Of a stretch of 7,673 bases of DNA, positions 1 to 6,142 are shown piece after piece (positions within the stretch are counted from its first letter, which is position 1; every line of letters starts with the position of its first letter). The stretch spans positions 1 through 7,673 of the forward strand of contig JAPLWZ010000118.1 of NCBI GenBank assembly GCA_026396335.1, read 5' to 3'. Origin of the DNA: Microcaldota archaeon. Lineage in GTDB: Archaea > Micrarchaeota > Micrarchaeia > Anstonellales > Anstonellaceae. Below the pieces are notes generated by a model. The model saw only the letters and a program-made list of their open reading frames with translations. It searched no databases and was not told the DNA's origin. Position numbers and translations under genes: made by a program.

Positions 1-1
1 A

Positions 2-700
2 AAGCGCCTCTTGGCAGCATATTCTGAATCAGCAGGCTCACAAGACGCACAGGACCGCGCCGCAGCCGCACAGGTGCAATCTGACTTCGCCTCTCTCCGT
101 TCGCAAACAACAGACCTGCTCACCAAATACACTGCTAGCTATTCCTCCCTGACTGGCGCAAGCAAGAAAAAGCTGCCGCTCACTCCGTCCGAACTTGAAA
201 AGAGGATTTCCAGCGCGGAAAAAACACTGACAGCATCTCAAAAGACAACGCTTTCCGGCGCGCAGTCGCTGCAGATGGCAAACGACTCCTACGGCCAGCT
301 GCAGTCTGCTTACGATGCAATGGATTCCTCCCTTTCGTCTCTTCAGTCTGTGGCATCAAGTTCGCTTGATGTGGCGAAAACCGCGCTTGTGGAAGTAAAA
401 AGCAAGGCAGGCGCTGAAGATGCCCCTGTTGTAGCACAAATAGAGGCAGAAGCAGATAAATCTCAGGAATTATTTGCAAATGCGCTCTACGCAGACTCGC
501 TCATGTCCTCGGATCGCGCAATAGCCGCGGCAAACGCATTCCTTACAAAGAAAGTTTCCGGCGGGCTGGACGCAAAAACCCTGCTGCTTGCAGCGGTTTC
601 CCTCATATTCATAGGCTTGGCAGCATACTATTTCCTTTCAAGGAACAGGCCGCACAAGGAAAAGAAGGAGAAGCACGAGCTTCCAAAAGGAGAAGAATAA
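2..700 (+). CDS. Coiled, C-terminally membrane-anchored protein, 5'-truncated
   Basis: Unrecognised protein. The reading frame is open through the left edge, so the N-terminus is missing; a TTG at 11 is the first possible start inside the window but is not a convincing one. The visible 230 or so residues are rich in Ser, Ala, Gln, Leu and Lys, with heptad-like Leu spacing that suggests long helices or coiled coil over most of the length. A single hydrophobic segment lies near the C-terminus (about nucleotides 578-637, LLLAAVSLIFIGLAAYYFL), followed by a Lys/Glu/His-rich tail of about 20 residues. The positive tail after the membrane segment suggests that the coiled part is outside the cell and the tail inside. 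It converges with the next gene, leaving 17 bases. A surface-exposed structural or adhesion-like role is possible but not shown. That it is a real gene is likely; the function is unknown. Confidence 0.75.
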   Translation, partial: KRLLAAYSESAGSQDAQDRAAAAQVQSDFASLRSQTTDLLTKYTASYSSLTGASKKKLPLTPSELEKRISSAEKTLTASQKTTLSGAQSLQMANDSYGQLQSAYDAMDSSLSSLQSVASSSLDVAKTALVEVKSKAGAEDAPVVAQIEAEADKSQELFANALYADSLMSSDRAIAAANAFLTKKVSGGLDAKTLLLAAVSLIFIGLAAYYFLSRNRPHKEKKEKHELPKGEE

Positions 701-717
701 CTAGGTGTATTTTGCAT

Positions 718-1053
718 TCAGCCTTCAAGAACCTGCATTTTAATCAGAATCTCCTTGCCGCCGCCGCTTGTGAAACTAAAAGTCTTAGCCATTTCCACGC
801 TCTTCACATTGACTGGCATGCCTGTTGTTAGTTTTTCAACCGCTTTTTGGACATTAGAAACGAATTTCTCATCGTTTGTTAATAGCCCCTTTTTCGTAAC
901 AGGTATGCGGCATTCGATCATGTTGTCGTAAGGCTTTGGGACCATGGTGATTCTTTCTATGTCCAATCCCGGTTCGTTAATTAGTTTTATTGCCTGCTTT
1001 GCGCTGTGGGCCATATCAGCAACAGCCGCCTGCATCTGGAATAAAAATGGCAT
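718..1053 (-). CDS. Unrecognised 111-residue protein
   Basis: A small soluble alpha/beta-looking protein that I do not recognise. It has an amphipathic N-terminal helix (Met-Ala-His-Ser-Ala-Lys region), then alternating short strands, and ends in a strand-like stretch after a Gly-Gly-Gly turn. There is no signal peptide, membrane segment or Cys cluster. I chose the ATG at 1053. An upstream ATG at 1131 would overlap the preceding dsbA-like gene by 29 bases and would place a TATA-like box (TTAAATA on this strand, 1086-1092) inside the gene. From 1053 that box sits about 36 bases upstream, and an AAAGGCG ribosome-site-like stretch lies at 1058-1064. It lies just downstream of the DsbA-like gene on the same strand, so it may be read from its own promoter, by read-through, or both. 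Confidence 0.65.
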   Translation of the reverse strand: MPFLFQMQAAVADMAHSAKQAIKLINEPGLDIERITMVPKPYDNMIECRIPVTKKGLLTNDEKFVSNVQKAVEKLTTGMPVNVKSVEMAKTFSFTSGGGKEILIKMQVLEG

Positions 1054-1085
1054 GGGTTCGCCTTTTGAAATTATGCACGAACCTC

Positions 1086-1092
1086 TATTTAA
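1086..1092 (-). promoter_or_regulatory. Putative archaeal TATA box for the 718-1053 gene
   Basis: TTAAATA on the minus strand, in the 49-base gap after the DsbA-like stop codon. A transcript start about 26 bases on would fall near 1063, some 10 bases before the ATG at 1053. This spacing is what supports 1053 as the start. It is inferred from spacing and base content alone. Confidence 0.4.
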
Positions 1093-1102
1093 TTCCGGCA
1101 CA

Positions 1103-1705
1103 TTACCCGCTTCGTGCAAGCTCGGAATCAATGACTTCCTTGAACTTGGAAAGCGGCTGCGAACCTGTCACGCTCGACTGCCCGATGAAGAACACAGGGG
1201 TGCCTCCTATCCCTAGCTTTTCGCCAGCAGCCATGTCATCATTCACTATTTTGGCTGTTTCGGGCGAAGAAAGGCAGGCGCTAAACTGTTGCATATCGAG
1301 CCCTGCCTGTTTTGCATAACCCTGCAAATCCGCATCCTCCAGCTTCTCCTGGTTCGCAAACATCAGGTCGTGCATTGCCCAGAACTTGCCCTGTTTCTCA
1401 GCACAGGCGCCTGCAAGCGCTGACGGGTAGCCGCGCGGGTGTATTGCAACAAGCGGGAAATACCTGTACTCGAGTTTCACGCTGTCAGGGTAGGTGCGGA
1501 GTGCGTCCTCCACGGTCTGTACGGCCCTAGCGCAGAATGGGCACTCAAAGTCTGAGTATTCATAAATAGTAAGCTTGGCATTTGCGGCGCCCCTATACGG
1601 CCTTCCGTCGGCGGCAACCCCTTCCTTCAGCGGTGTGGCTGCACAGCCTGCAAGAAGGAGCACGAATGCAAGCGCAATTGCAGCAATGGTAAAAGTGTAT
1701 CTCAT
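1103..1705 (-). CDS. DsbA-family thiol:disulfide oxidoreductase, lipoprotein
   Basis: A 200-residue thioredoxin-fold protein of the DsbA/BdbD type (Thioredoxin_4-like). Residues 1-21 are a lipoprotein signal: a hydrophobic stretch followed by the lipobox LLAGC, with Cys21 the likely lipid-anchored residue. The redox motif is Cys55-Pro-Phe-Cys58 after the strand YEYSDFE. The cis-proline of the fold is Thr169-Pro170, just before strand VFFIG. Cys101 and Cys144 stand where many members of this family carry a second disulfide. The family oxidises or isomerises disulfides in exported proteins outside the membrane. The length is usual and all key residues are present. The ATG at 1705 has GGAG two bases upstream (1708-1711). 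The gene is divergent from the 1772 gene, and the unrecognised 718-1053 gene follows it. Oxidase versus reductase/isomerase activity cannot be told from sequence. Confidence 0.9.
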   Translation of the reverse strand: MRYTFTIAAIALAFVLLLAGCAATPLKEGVAADGRPYRGAANAKLTIYEYSDFECPFCARAVQTVEDALRTYPDSVKLEYRYFPLVAIHPRGYPSALAGACAEKQGKFWAMHDLMFANQEKLEDADLQGYAKQAGLDMQQFSACLSSPETAKIVNDDMAAGEKLGIGGTPVFFIGQSSVTGSQPLSKFKEVIDSELARSG

Positions 1706-1726
1706 AACTCCAAACTGCGACTTAAC

Positions 1727-1736
1727 AGATTAAAAC
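1727..1736. promoter_or_regulatory. AT-rich block in divergent promoter region
   Basis: The 66-base spacer between the two divergent genes contains GATTAAAACG. Read on the plus strand, TTAAAA (1730-1735) is about 39 bases before the ATG at 1772, which would give a short leader holding the GGTGGT site at 1762-1767. Read on the minus strand it lies about 27 bases before the ATG at 1705. One block may therefore serve both directions. No operator-like repeat is apparent. Confidence 0.35.
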
Positions 1737-1771
1737 GGTTGTTATGCAGCTTTTTCCCATTGGTGGTAATC

Positions 1772-2164
1772 ATGTACGATGCTGAAATAGTGAAGGTGAG
1801 TTCAACCGACGAAGCAGCAAAGGAAATCGCCGCAATCGGAGTATCTGAAGACTGCATCCGGATAATGAAGGACAAGGCGGTTTTCTGCGTTGTCAGGCTG
1901 CACGGCCTTCGGAATGCGGTTGCCACCATCCTCAAGCAGGAAATGCTTTCTATTGGCGCGGATGCAACAGTTTCACAGTGGACTGTTGACTGCTCGCGCC
2001 CCAAAACAGACGTTCTTTTGATGGGCACAATCAAGCACTACAAGCATCTGATAGTGAAGATGCGCCAGCAGGGCGCAGCGCGCCCGACTGTGGAAAAAAA
2101 GGACGAATACAAGGCAGTCGCCGAGGAACTGAGCGCAATTCTCAAAAAAGATTTACAGCCTTGA
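1772..2164 (+). CDS. Stand-alone dihydropteroate synthase N-terminal-like domain
   Basis: A 130-residue protein. I recall the stretches ILKQEMLSIGADATVS (residues 53-68) and TDVLLMGTIKHYKHLIVKM (79-97), together with the earlier GVSEDCIRIMKDKAVF (23-38), as matching the extra N-terminal domain of long bacterial and archaeal dihydropteroate synthases (FolP). The catalytic TIM-barrel part, including its pterin- and sulfonamide-site motifs, is absent: the frame stops at 2164 and pyrB follows. The gene is thus a free-standing version of that domain, and its job is unknown. The ATG at 1772 is preferred over TTG 1739 because GGTGGT at 1762-1767 precedes it by four bases and the extra 11 residues look unlike the family. 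The assignment rests on remembered family patterns, so the homology is likely and the function is open. Confidence 0.7.
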   Translation: MYDAEIVKVSSTDEAAKEIAAIGVSEDCIRIMKDKAVFCVVRLHGLRNAVATILKQEMLSIGADATVSQWTVDCSRPKTDVLLMGTIKHYKHLIVKMRQQGAARPTVEKKDEYKAVAEELSAILKKDLQP

Positions 2165-2170
2165 AATTCT

Positions 2171-2178
2171 TTTATAAA
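2171..2178 (+). promoter_or_regulatory. TATA box upstream of pyrB
   Basis: TTTATAAA in the 44-base gap before pyrB is a near-ideal archaeal TATA box. A start about 26 bases downstream of its centre falls near 2201, a few bases before the pyrB ATG at 2209, so the leader would be very short. I see no leader peptide or attenuator of the kind found upstream of enteric pyrBI. Confidence 0.65.
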
Positions 2179-2208
2179 ACCTATCCTACATAAGAATTGG
2201 GTGCGGGA

Positions 2209-3111
2209 ATGCGTGACTTGATATCAATTCGCGACTTATCGAAAAAGGACGTTGAGTCATTCCTGTCAGAAGCTGCAAAAATGGAAAAGCTAATCGGAAC
2301 GCCGAAAAGCGAACTTCTCAAAGGCAAAGTAGTAGCAAACATGTTCTTCGAGCCCTCCACCCGCACGAATATGTCTTTCCAGGCGGCAAGCAAGCGATTG
2401 GGCGCGAAAATAATGACTTTTTACCCGAACACTTCTTCAGTTGCAAAAGGGGAAACTCTCGCAGACACAGTGCGCATGATTGACGGCTACGCGGACGCGC
2501 TTGTAATCCGCCACCCGCTCGAAGGCTCGGTCCGCTTTGCAGCAGACCTGGCGGACAACCCTGTGATAAACGCAGGAGACGGCGGCAACCAACACCCAAC
2601 TCAAACGCTCATAGACTTATACTCAATAAAAAAACTCAAAGGAAAAATCAGCGGATTGAAAGTAACTCTTCTTGGTGACCTGAAGCACGCGCGCGCAATG
2701 CGCTCCCTTCTCTACGGGCTTGGCATGTTCGGCGCGGAAGTAACACTCGTTTCGCCGACTTCACTTCGCATGGAAGAGGACATCATCAGGGAAACAAAAG
2801 AAAAATTCGGGACATCCGTAACTCAAACCTCTGAAATTTCACTCAAGGGCTGCGACGTGCTCTACGTCTGCCGCATACAAAAGGAGCGCTTCTCCGACCA
2901 GTACGAAGCGGAAAAGATACAGAAGGAATTCCGCGTGGACCTGGACCTGGTAAAGTTTGCGCCCAAGGACCTTGCAATACTCCACCCGCTTCCGAAAGTG
3001 GACGAAATACCGCCGGAAGTGGACCACGACCCGCGCGCGAAATATTTCGAACAGGCGAAAAACGGCGTGCCGGTAAGGATGGCAGTGCTGTACAAATGCA
3101 TCAAAGGCTAA
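2209..3111 (+). CDS. pyrB: Aspartate carbamoyltransferase, catalytic subunit
   Basis: It catalyses carbamoyl phosphate plus L-aspartate to N-carbamoyl-L-aspartate, the committed step of pyrimidine synthesis, in the cytoplasm. The protein is 300 residues, the usual length. The carbamoyl-phosphate loop Ser50-Thr51-Arg52-Thr53 lies in FFEPSTRTNMSFQAA. The mobile loop with its active-site Lys is in VAKGETLADT, followed by IRHPLEG and the NQHPTQT helix that bind carbamoyl phosphate. The C-terminal aspartate domain has the HPLPKVDEI loop and ends with the usual FEQAKNGVPVRMAVLY helix. I chose ATG 2209 over TTG 2197 because MRDLISIRDLS matches the normal family N-terminus and a GGGTG-type site precedes it. 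It is followed at once by pyrI, so the two are an operon giving the allosteric holoenzyme. Identification is secure. Confidence 0.98.
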   Translation: MRDLISIRDLSKKDVESFLSEAAKMEKLIGTPKSELLKGKVVANMFFEPSTRTNMSFQAASKRLGAKIMTFYPNTSSVAKGETLADTVRMIDGYADALVIRHPLEGSVRFAADLADNPVINAGDGGNQHPTQTLIDLYSIKKLKGKISGLKVTLLGDLKHARAMRSLLYGLGMFGAEVTLVSPTSLRMEEDIIRETKEKFGTSVTQTSEISLKGCDVLYVCRIQKERFSDQYEAEKIQKEFRVDLDLVKFAPKDLAILHPLPKVDEIPPEVDHDPRAKYFEQAKNGVPVRMAVLYKCIKG

Positions 3112-3121
3112 GGTGAAAAAA

Positions 3122-3556
3122 ATGCCGCTTGAAGTACAAAGGATAAACGAGGGAACGGTGATAGATCACATCGCCGCAGGCGCAGGTACGCGCGTTCTCC
3201 AGATTTTATCCTCCTCATACCCGCTGAACGGCATGGCCGCGCTAATCATAAATGCGCCCAGCAAAAAATTCGGGAGAAAAGACATAGTGAAAATAGAAGG
3301 TGTATTCATAGACGAGAAAATCGCGAACAGGATAGCTCTTATCGCGCCAGAGGCATCTGTGAACATCATAAAGGGCGGGAAAGTGGTGGACAAGCACCAC
3401 GTTGAAATGCCGACATCCCTCTCTGCACTGGTAAAGTGCCCGAACCCAAAATGCATCACGAACTTCGAGCGCGCGCCGACAACATTCATCCACGAGGGCA
3501 AATACCTCCGCTGCCGCCACTGCGAGCGCGTCTTCAAGCCTGATGAGCTGGCTTAA
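3122..3556 (+). CDS. pyrI: Aspartate carbamoyltransferase, regulatory subunit
   Basis: This 144-residue protein is the non-catalytic chain that binds nucleotide effectors (CTP/ATP in the known enzymes) and holds catalytic trimers together. The N-terminal allosteric domain opens with the diagnostic INEGTVIDHI and has APSKKFGRKDIVKIEG and the VNIIKGGKVV strand. The C-terminal zinc domain keeps all four ligands: Cys106-x4-Cys111 (CPNPKC) and Cys131-x2-Cys134 (CRHC). It starts ten bases after pyrB ends. GTG 3113 is possible, but ATG 3122 is preferred because the GGTG at 3112-3115 then serves as its ribosome site at good spacing; the only difference is three residues. It is complete and ordinary for an archaeal PyrI. 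Confidence 0.97.
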   Translation: MPLEVQRINEGTVIDHIAAGAGTRVLQILSSSYPLNGMAALIINAPSKKFGRKDIVKIEGVFIDEKIANRIALIAPEASVNIIKGGKVVDKHHVEMPTSLSALVKCPNPKCITNFERAPTTFIHEGKYLRCRHCERVFKPDELA

Positions 3557-3581
3557 AAAAAATTAATCGGTCGTGTTCAAC

Positions 3582-3950
3582 ATGAAAAATCTCTTCCTCA
3601 AGTCAAAACCCTGCGCAATATTGCTGTTCCTCAAAGATGAGACACAGACATGGTACCCCTCCAAGCTCGCGCGCGAGTCTGGCACCTCTTACGTGCACAC
3701 AGTAAATCTTCTTGTTGACCTGAAGAAAGAGGGCGTAGTGGTGACTGACAAGAAAGGCAAGCAGAACATGTACCGCCTTACTGAAAAGGGCATGCAAATC
3801 GCAATGGCGCTTGACGAACTGGTGAAGCGGTGCGAAGGGAAGGAATCAAAGCAGAAAGTGGAGCTGCCCGAGCCGCCAATCGCGCCAGTGGTAAATCCCG
3901 AGGAGCTTGCGAAAATAGAAAAAAAGATGGAGGAAGGGGAGCGCAAATAG
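3582..3950 (+). CDS. Small winged-helix DNA-binding regulator
   Basis: A 122-residue protein with one N-terminal winged helix-turn-helix. Residues 10-18 form a hydrophobic first helix, 26-33 the second (PSKLARES), 36-50 the recognition helix (SYVHTVNLLVDLKKEG), and 52-66 the wing (VVVTDKKGKQNMYRLT). A further helix at about 70-85 resembles the dimer helix of MarR/ArsR-like proteins. The last 30 residues are charged and Pro-rich (PEPPIAPVV) and probably disordered or a partner-binding tail. No metal-binding Cys/His cluster or ligand domain is apparent. It starts 25 bases after pyrI on the same strand, so it may be co-transcribed with pyrBI. Whether it regulates pyrimidine genes is not shown. 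ATG 3582 is chosen over GTG 3573; neither has a strong ribosome site. Confidence 0.82.
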   Translation: MKNLFLKSKPCAILLFLKDETQTWYPSKLARESGTSYVHTVNLLVDLKKEGVVVTDKKGKQNMYRLTEKGMQIAMALDELVKRCEGKESKQKVELPEPPIAPVVNPEELAKIEKKMEEGERK

Positions 3951-3981
3951 CCCGTCCTCATCCGTTCCTTTCCGTTAAACC

Positions 3982-3987
3982 TTTATA
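3982..3987 (+). promoter_or_regulatory. TATA box upstream of the 4021 membrane gene
   Basis: TTTATA within AAACCTTTATACC. A start about 26 bases downstream falls near 4011, just at the GGTGAT ribosome site (4011-4016) and ten bases before the GTG at 4021. This supports a new transcription unit beginning here rather than read-through from the regulator gene. Confidence 0.55.
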
Positions 3988-4020
3988 CCTTGCATTCGTT
4001 TTACGTGACTGGTGATATTT

Positions 4021-4530
4021 GTGGCAGTCGCAGCAGCAAAGCCGGCAGAAGATCAAGAATCTAAACTCTCATTCATTCCAGTTGGCATGCCACGAAGCAT
4101 TGCGGAATATTTCGCAGCAATGATTCCTGGCGCCATACTATTGTTCGCATTCTTCCTCGCAGCAGAGGCGGCGATGATGTTCCTTGGGGGAAGCAACGGC
4201 GGAATACTCTCCATCGCATTCCTTCCGGTAATCTGCATCATGCCCATACTTTCAGGCGTGGTATCTACCCTCATTCTCGAAAAACTGAGGAAAAAGCCCC
4301 TCACCATCCAGCGCGGAGCAACAATCGGCGCATTCGCAGCACTGTGCGGCGCAACGCTTTCGGCATTGATGCTCGGGCTAATACAGCTTTTCACGCACAA
4401 GGCGGTTTTCGGCATCTCGGCCATCTCAGGTTTGATTCTGGTGGTGGTGCTCCTGATCGTTATAGTGATTGACGCAATACTCGGCGCACTCGGCGGCGCA
4501 CTGGTAGTGAAGTTCATCAAGGACATCTGA
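4021..4530 (+). CDS. Four-helix integral membrane protein, unrecognised
   Basis: A 169-residue membrane protein with four predicted helices at about 33-55, 62-86, 99-124 and 136-163. A hydrophilic N-terminal region of about 30 residues precedes them, and there is a short positive loop (EKLRKKPLTIQRG, 87-99) between helices two and three. The even helix number and the positive loop place both termini and that loop in the cytoplasm. Small residues (Gly, Ala, Ser) are dense in helices three and four, as in tightly packed helices. I recognise no transporter or enzyme motif. The start is GTG 4021 because GGTGAT at 4011-4016 lies four bases before it; GTG 4012 would sit inside that site. The next membrane gene follows after 48 bases that contain a hairpin. 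Confidence 0.8.
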   Translation: MAVAAAKPAEDQESKLSFIPVGMPRSIAEYFAAMIPGAILLFAFFLAAEAAMMFLGGSNGGILSIAFLPVICIMPILSGVVSTLILEKLRKKPLTIQRGATIGAFAALCGATLSALMLGLIQLFTHKAVFGISAISGLILVVVLLIVIVIDAILGALGGALVVKFIKDI

Positions 4531-4543
4531 GTTGAATAAATCC

Positions 4544-4572
4544 GGCTGCCGTTCATTGCGGCAGCCATTTTT
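4544..4572 (+). terminator. Perfect 8-bp hairpin followed by a T run
   Basis: GGCTGCCG (4544-4551) and CGGCAGCC (4559-4566) are exact reverse complements with a seven-base loop, followed by ATTTTT (4567-4572). It has the form of a bacterial intrinsic terminator. In archaea the T run itself is the main termination signal, so it may end the 4021-4530 transcript. It finishes seven bases before the next ATG, so it could instead control entry of ribosomes to that gene. Confidence 0.55.
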
Positions 4573-4578
4573 CCGCTT

Positions 4579-5574
4579 ATGTCTCTCCTGGAGGAATTCG
4601 CGGCTCAGTCTGGGAACAATTTCAATGCGGCAATCGCCGCAGCCACAATTTCCATACTGCTGGGCGGCATACTTTTCGGCACTGGCTTGGGCTTCAGGAT
4701 AAAGCGCATACGGCTTATTGGCGCAGAGGAAATCGGGCAGGGGATAGTTTCCGCAGCAATGATAGGCGCAATAGTTGCATTTGCCGCGCTCCTTGGCACA
4801 ATAACACCCGACCTCGTTCCAAAAACAATTTCGGGCACCTGCTCGGCAGTATCCGACCCGACCGGTTCGCCATACGCATATTACATGTGCAATTTGGACA
4901 AACTGAATTCCTCTTACTTTGGGCTTTCCTCCTCCCTTTCCCGCGCAGGCGACATAGCCGGCTTTGCAAGTTCCCTTCAGGTGAACATAGGCGTTGTATC
5001 TGCACAGCCATTTTTCGCGGCAAAGGCGGCAAGCGAGGAGTTGAGCACGGCATCGCAAAAAGCTGGCTGGATTTCCGCACTCGCTTATTCTGAATTCCAG
5101 CTCGCAGATGTAATCCGCTCATCCGCACTCGCGCTCTTCCTTCCAGCTGGGCTGATATTGCGCACCTTTTTTGCCACAAGAAAGCTCGGTGCAGCTGCAA
5201 TGGCAATCGCAATCTCCGCCTACCTGGTCTACCCGCTCCTCTTCTTGCATACGTTCACAGTCAGCAAAGCGGATGCATCTGCAAATAGCGCAGCAACTGC
5301 AATCAACGAGTTCAACGCAAAATACGCGTCCCTTCCCCTGATGGACCTTGACCAAACAGGTGCAGTCCGAACAGAAATAAACCGCATGTCGCAAGGAGAC
5401 TTTGGAAGCGAGCTGCAGCCACTCTTCCCGCTTTCCTATCGCGCCCTCTCGCTCGCGCTCACAGACCTTTTCATCTACCCGCTGATCGCGCTTCTCATTT
5501 CCGGCGTTGCGGCATACGAGCTTTACAAGTCCCTCTCCGCGCCAATTTTCCTGCCCTACTTTGAGGCGATCTGA
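4579..5574 (+). CDS. Polytopic membrane protein with two outside loops
   Basis: A 331-residue membrane protein that I cannot name. Likely helices are at about 17-38, 53-75, 176-197, 203-226 and 290-313. A positive loop (FRIKRIRLIGAEEIGQG, 39-55) follows the first. Two larger polar regions, about 76-175 and 227-289, are probably outside the cell. The first carries Cys88 and Cys104 in the stretch TCSAVSDPTGSPYAYYMC, a possible disulfide. The start ATG has no ribosome site upstream, and a hairpin ends seven bases before it; a GGAGGA at 4590-4595 is inside the gene and is not followed by a usable start. The layout (few helices, two long outside loops, a Leu-Arg-Thr-Phe-Phe-Ala-Thr-Arg loop before helix four) vaguely recalls membrane components of archaeal secretion or DNA-transfer machines, but I see no partner genes here, so this is only a guess. 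Confidence 0.82.
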   Translation: MSLLEEFAAQSGNNFNAAIAAATISILLGGILFGTGLGFRIKRIRLIGAEEIGQGIVSAAMIGAIVAFAALLGTITPDLVPKTISGTCSAVSDPTGSPYAYYMCNLDKLNSSYFGLSSSLSRAGDIAGFASSLQVNIGVVSAQPFFAAKAASEELSTASQKAGWISALAYSEFQLADVIRSSALALFLPAGLILRTFFATRKLGAAAMAIAISAYLVYPLLFLHTFTVSKADASANSAATAINEFNAKYASLPLMDLDQTGAVRTEINRMSQGDFGSELQPLFPLSYRALSLALTDLFIYPLIALLISGVAAYELYKSLSAPIFLPYFEAI

Positions 5575-5584
5575 ATAAGGAACA

Positions 5585-5592
5585 TTTTTAAA
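5585..5592 (+). promoter_or_regulatory. TATA box for a leaderless transcript
   Basis: TTTTTAAA is centred 26 bases before the ATG at 5615, which is the spacing expected if transcription begins at the start codon. No ribosome site lies before that ATG, which agrees with a leaderless message. The five Ts may also help end the upstream transcript. Confidence 0.5.
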
Positions 5593-5614
5593 CAGTTTTA
5601 ATAACATCAAAGCC

Positions 5615-6124
5615 ATGCAAAATACGAATCACGCCTACATACTTCACGTGCCATCTCAAGTGACAGTTTCTTCGCGGGGCAGTTACTGTTGGCACAAACT
5701 AGATATTTTTCTTGGTTTTGACAAGAAGGCGTCTCCGGAGGGAATAGCGATTTTCAAGGTGCTGCCTGATTACATCAACAGGCAGATTGGGCGCCTGCAG
5801 TCTCCTCCAATCAAAAGCGGCTACATCATGTACAAGGCAAAAAATAACATTGCCAGCATGGAAGACTGTTACCCCAAAACGTACTTGAAAAACGAGATTG
5901 GTTATTTCTGCTACCAAATCGAACTCTGGACGACTGAATATATGGAGAGCAAAGGTGTTGACACAATAATCCCTCCAGTCAAAATGCTGCAGAGCAGACA
6001 GGGGTATCACCGGAAAATCGGTCTCAATCCAAATGAGTCTATCTCAATAAAAGATCTCAAAGAAGCGCTTACTCTCGGAATAAAAATGGGTGAAGCAAAA
6101 TACGGTGGAAAAGCAGAGGTTTAA
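5615..6124 (+). CDS. Unrecognised protein, first of three tandem paralogues
   Basis: A 169-residue soluble protein that I do not recognise by name. It aligns with the two genes that follow. After a strand-like N-terminal region come Leu50-Pro51, Gly69-Tyr70 before a strand (GYIMYKAK), the motif Tyr86-Pro87-Lys88, a Gly96 turn, a helix, and Gly136 before a C-terminal helix (about 145-162). Lys88 to Gly136 is 48 residues, exactly the distance in both neighbours. It is the most diverged of the three: the Arg found 31 residues after the Lys in the others is Ile119 here, and the Gly-x-Gly turn is only Gly96. It seems to be the leader gene of the operon. It has no signal peptide or membrane segment. 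The start is ATG 5615. Confidence 0.8.
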   Translation: MQNTNHAYILHVPSQVTVSSRGSYCWHKLDIFLGFDKKASPEGIAIFKVLPDYINRQIGRLQSPPIKSGYIMYKAKNNIASMEDCYPKTYLKNEIGYFCYQIELWTTEYMESKGVDTIIPPVKMLQSRQGYHRKIGLNPNESISIKDLKEALTLGIKMGEAKYGGKAEV

Positions 6125-6142
6125 ATCAAAAGGAAGATTCGC

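Noticed and set aside
990..1319. Plus-strand open frame opposite the DsbA-like gene
   Set aside because: It overlaps a firmly identified minus-strand gene and has no recognisable pattern.
3830..4015. Short plus-strand open frame at the end of the regulator gene
   Set aside because: It is out of frame with the regulator, very rich in Arg/Gly/Ala, and crosses the TATA box at 3982.
4053..4568. A 171-residue open frame on the minus strand
   Set aside because: It is a complement of the four-helix membrane gene; its Ser/Pro/Ile/Met-rich, repetitive composition is an artefact.
4590..4595. GGAGGA as a ribosome site for a later start
   Set aside because: It is inside the reading frame, and no in-frame ATG or GTG follows at usable distance; starting later would remove the first membrane helix.
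4426..5058. A 210-residue Cys-rich open frame on the minus strand
   Set aside because: It lies opposite two membrane-protein genes with better composition, has no family pattern, and its Cys content comes from complemented Ala/Gly-rich codons.
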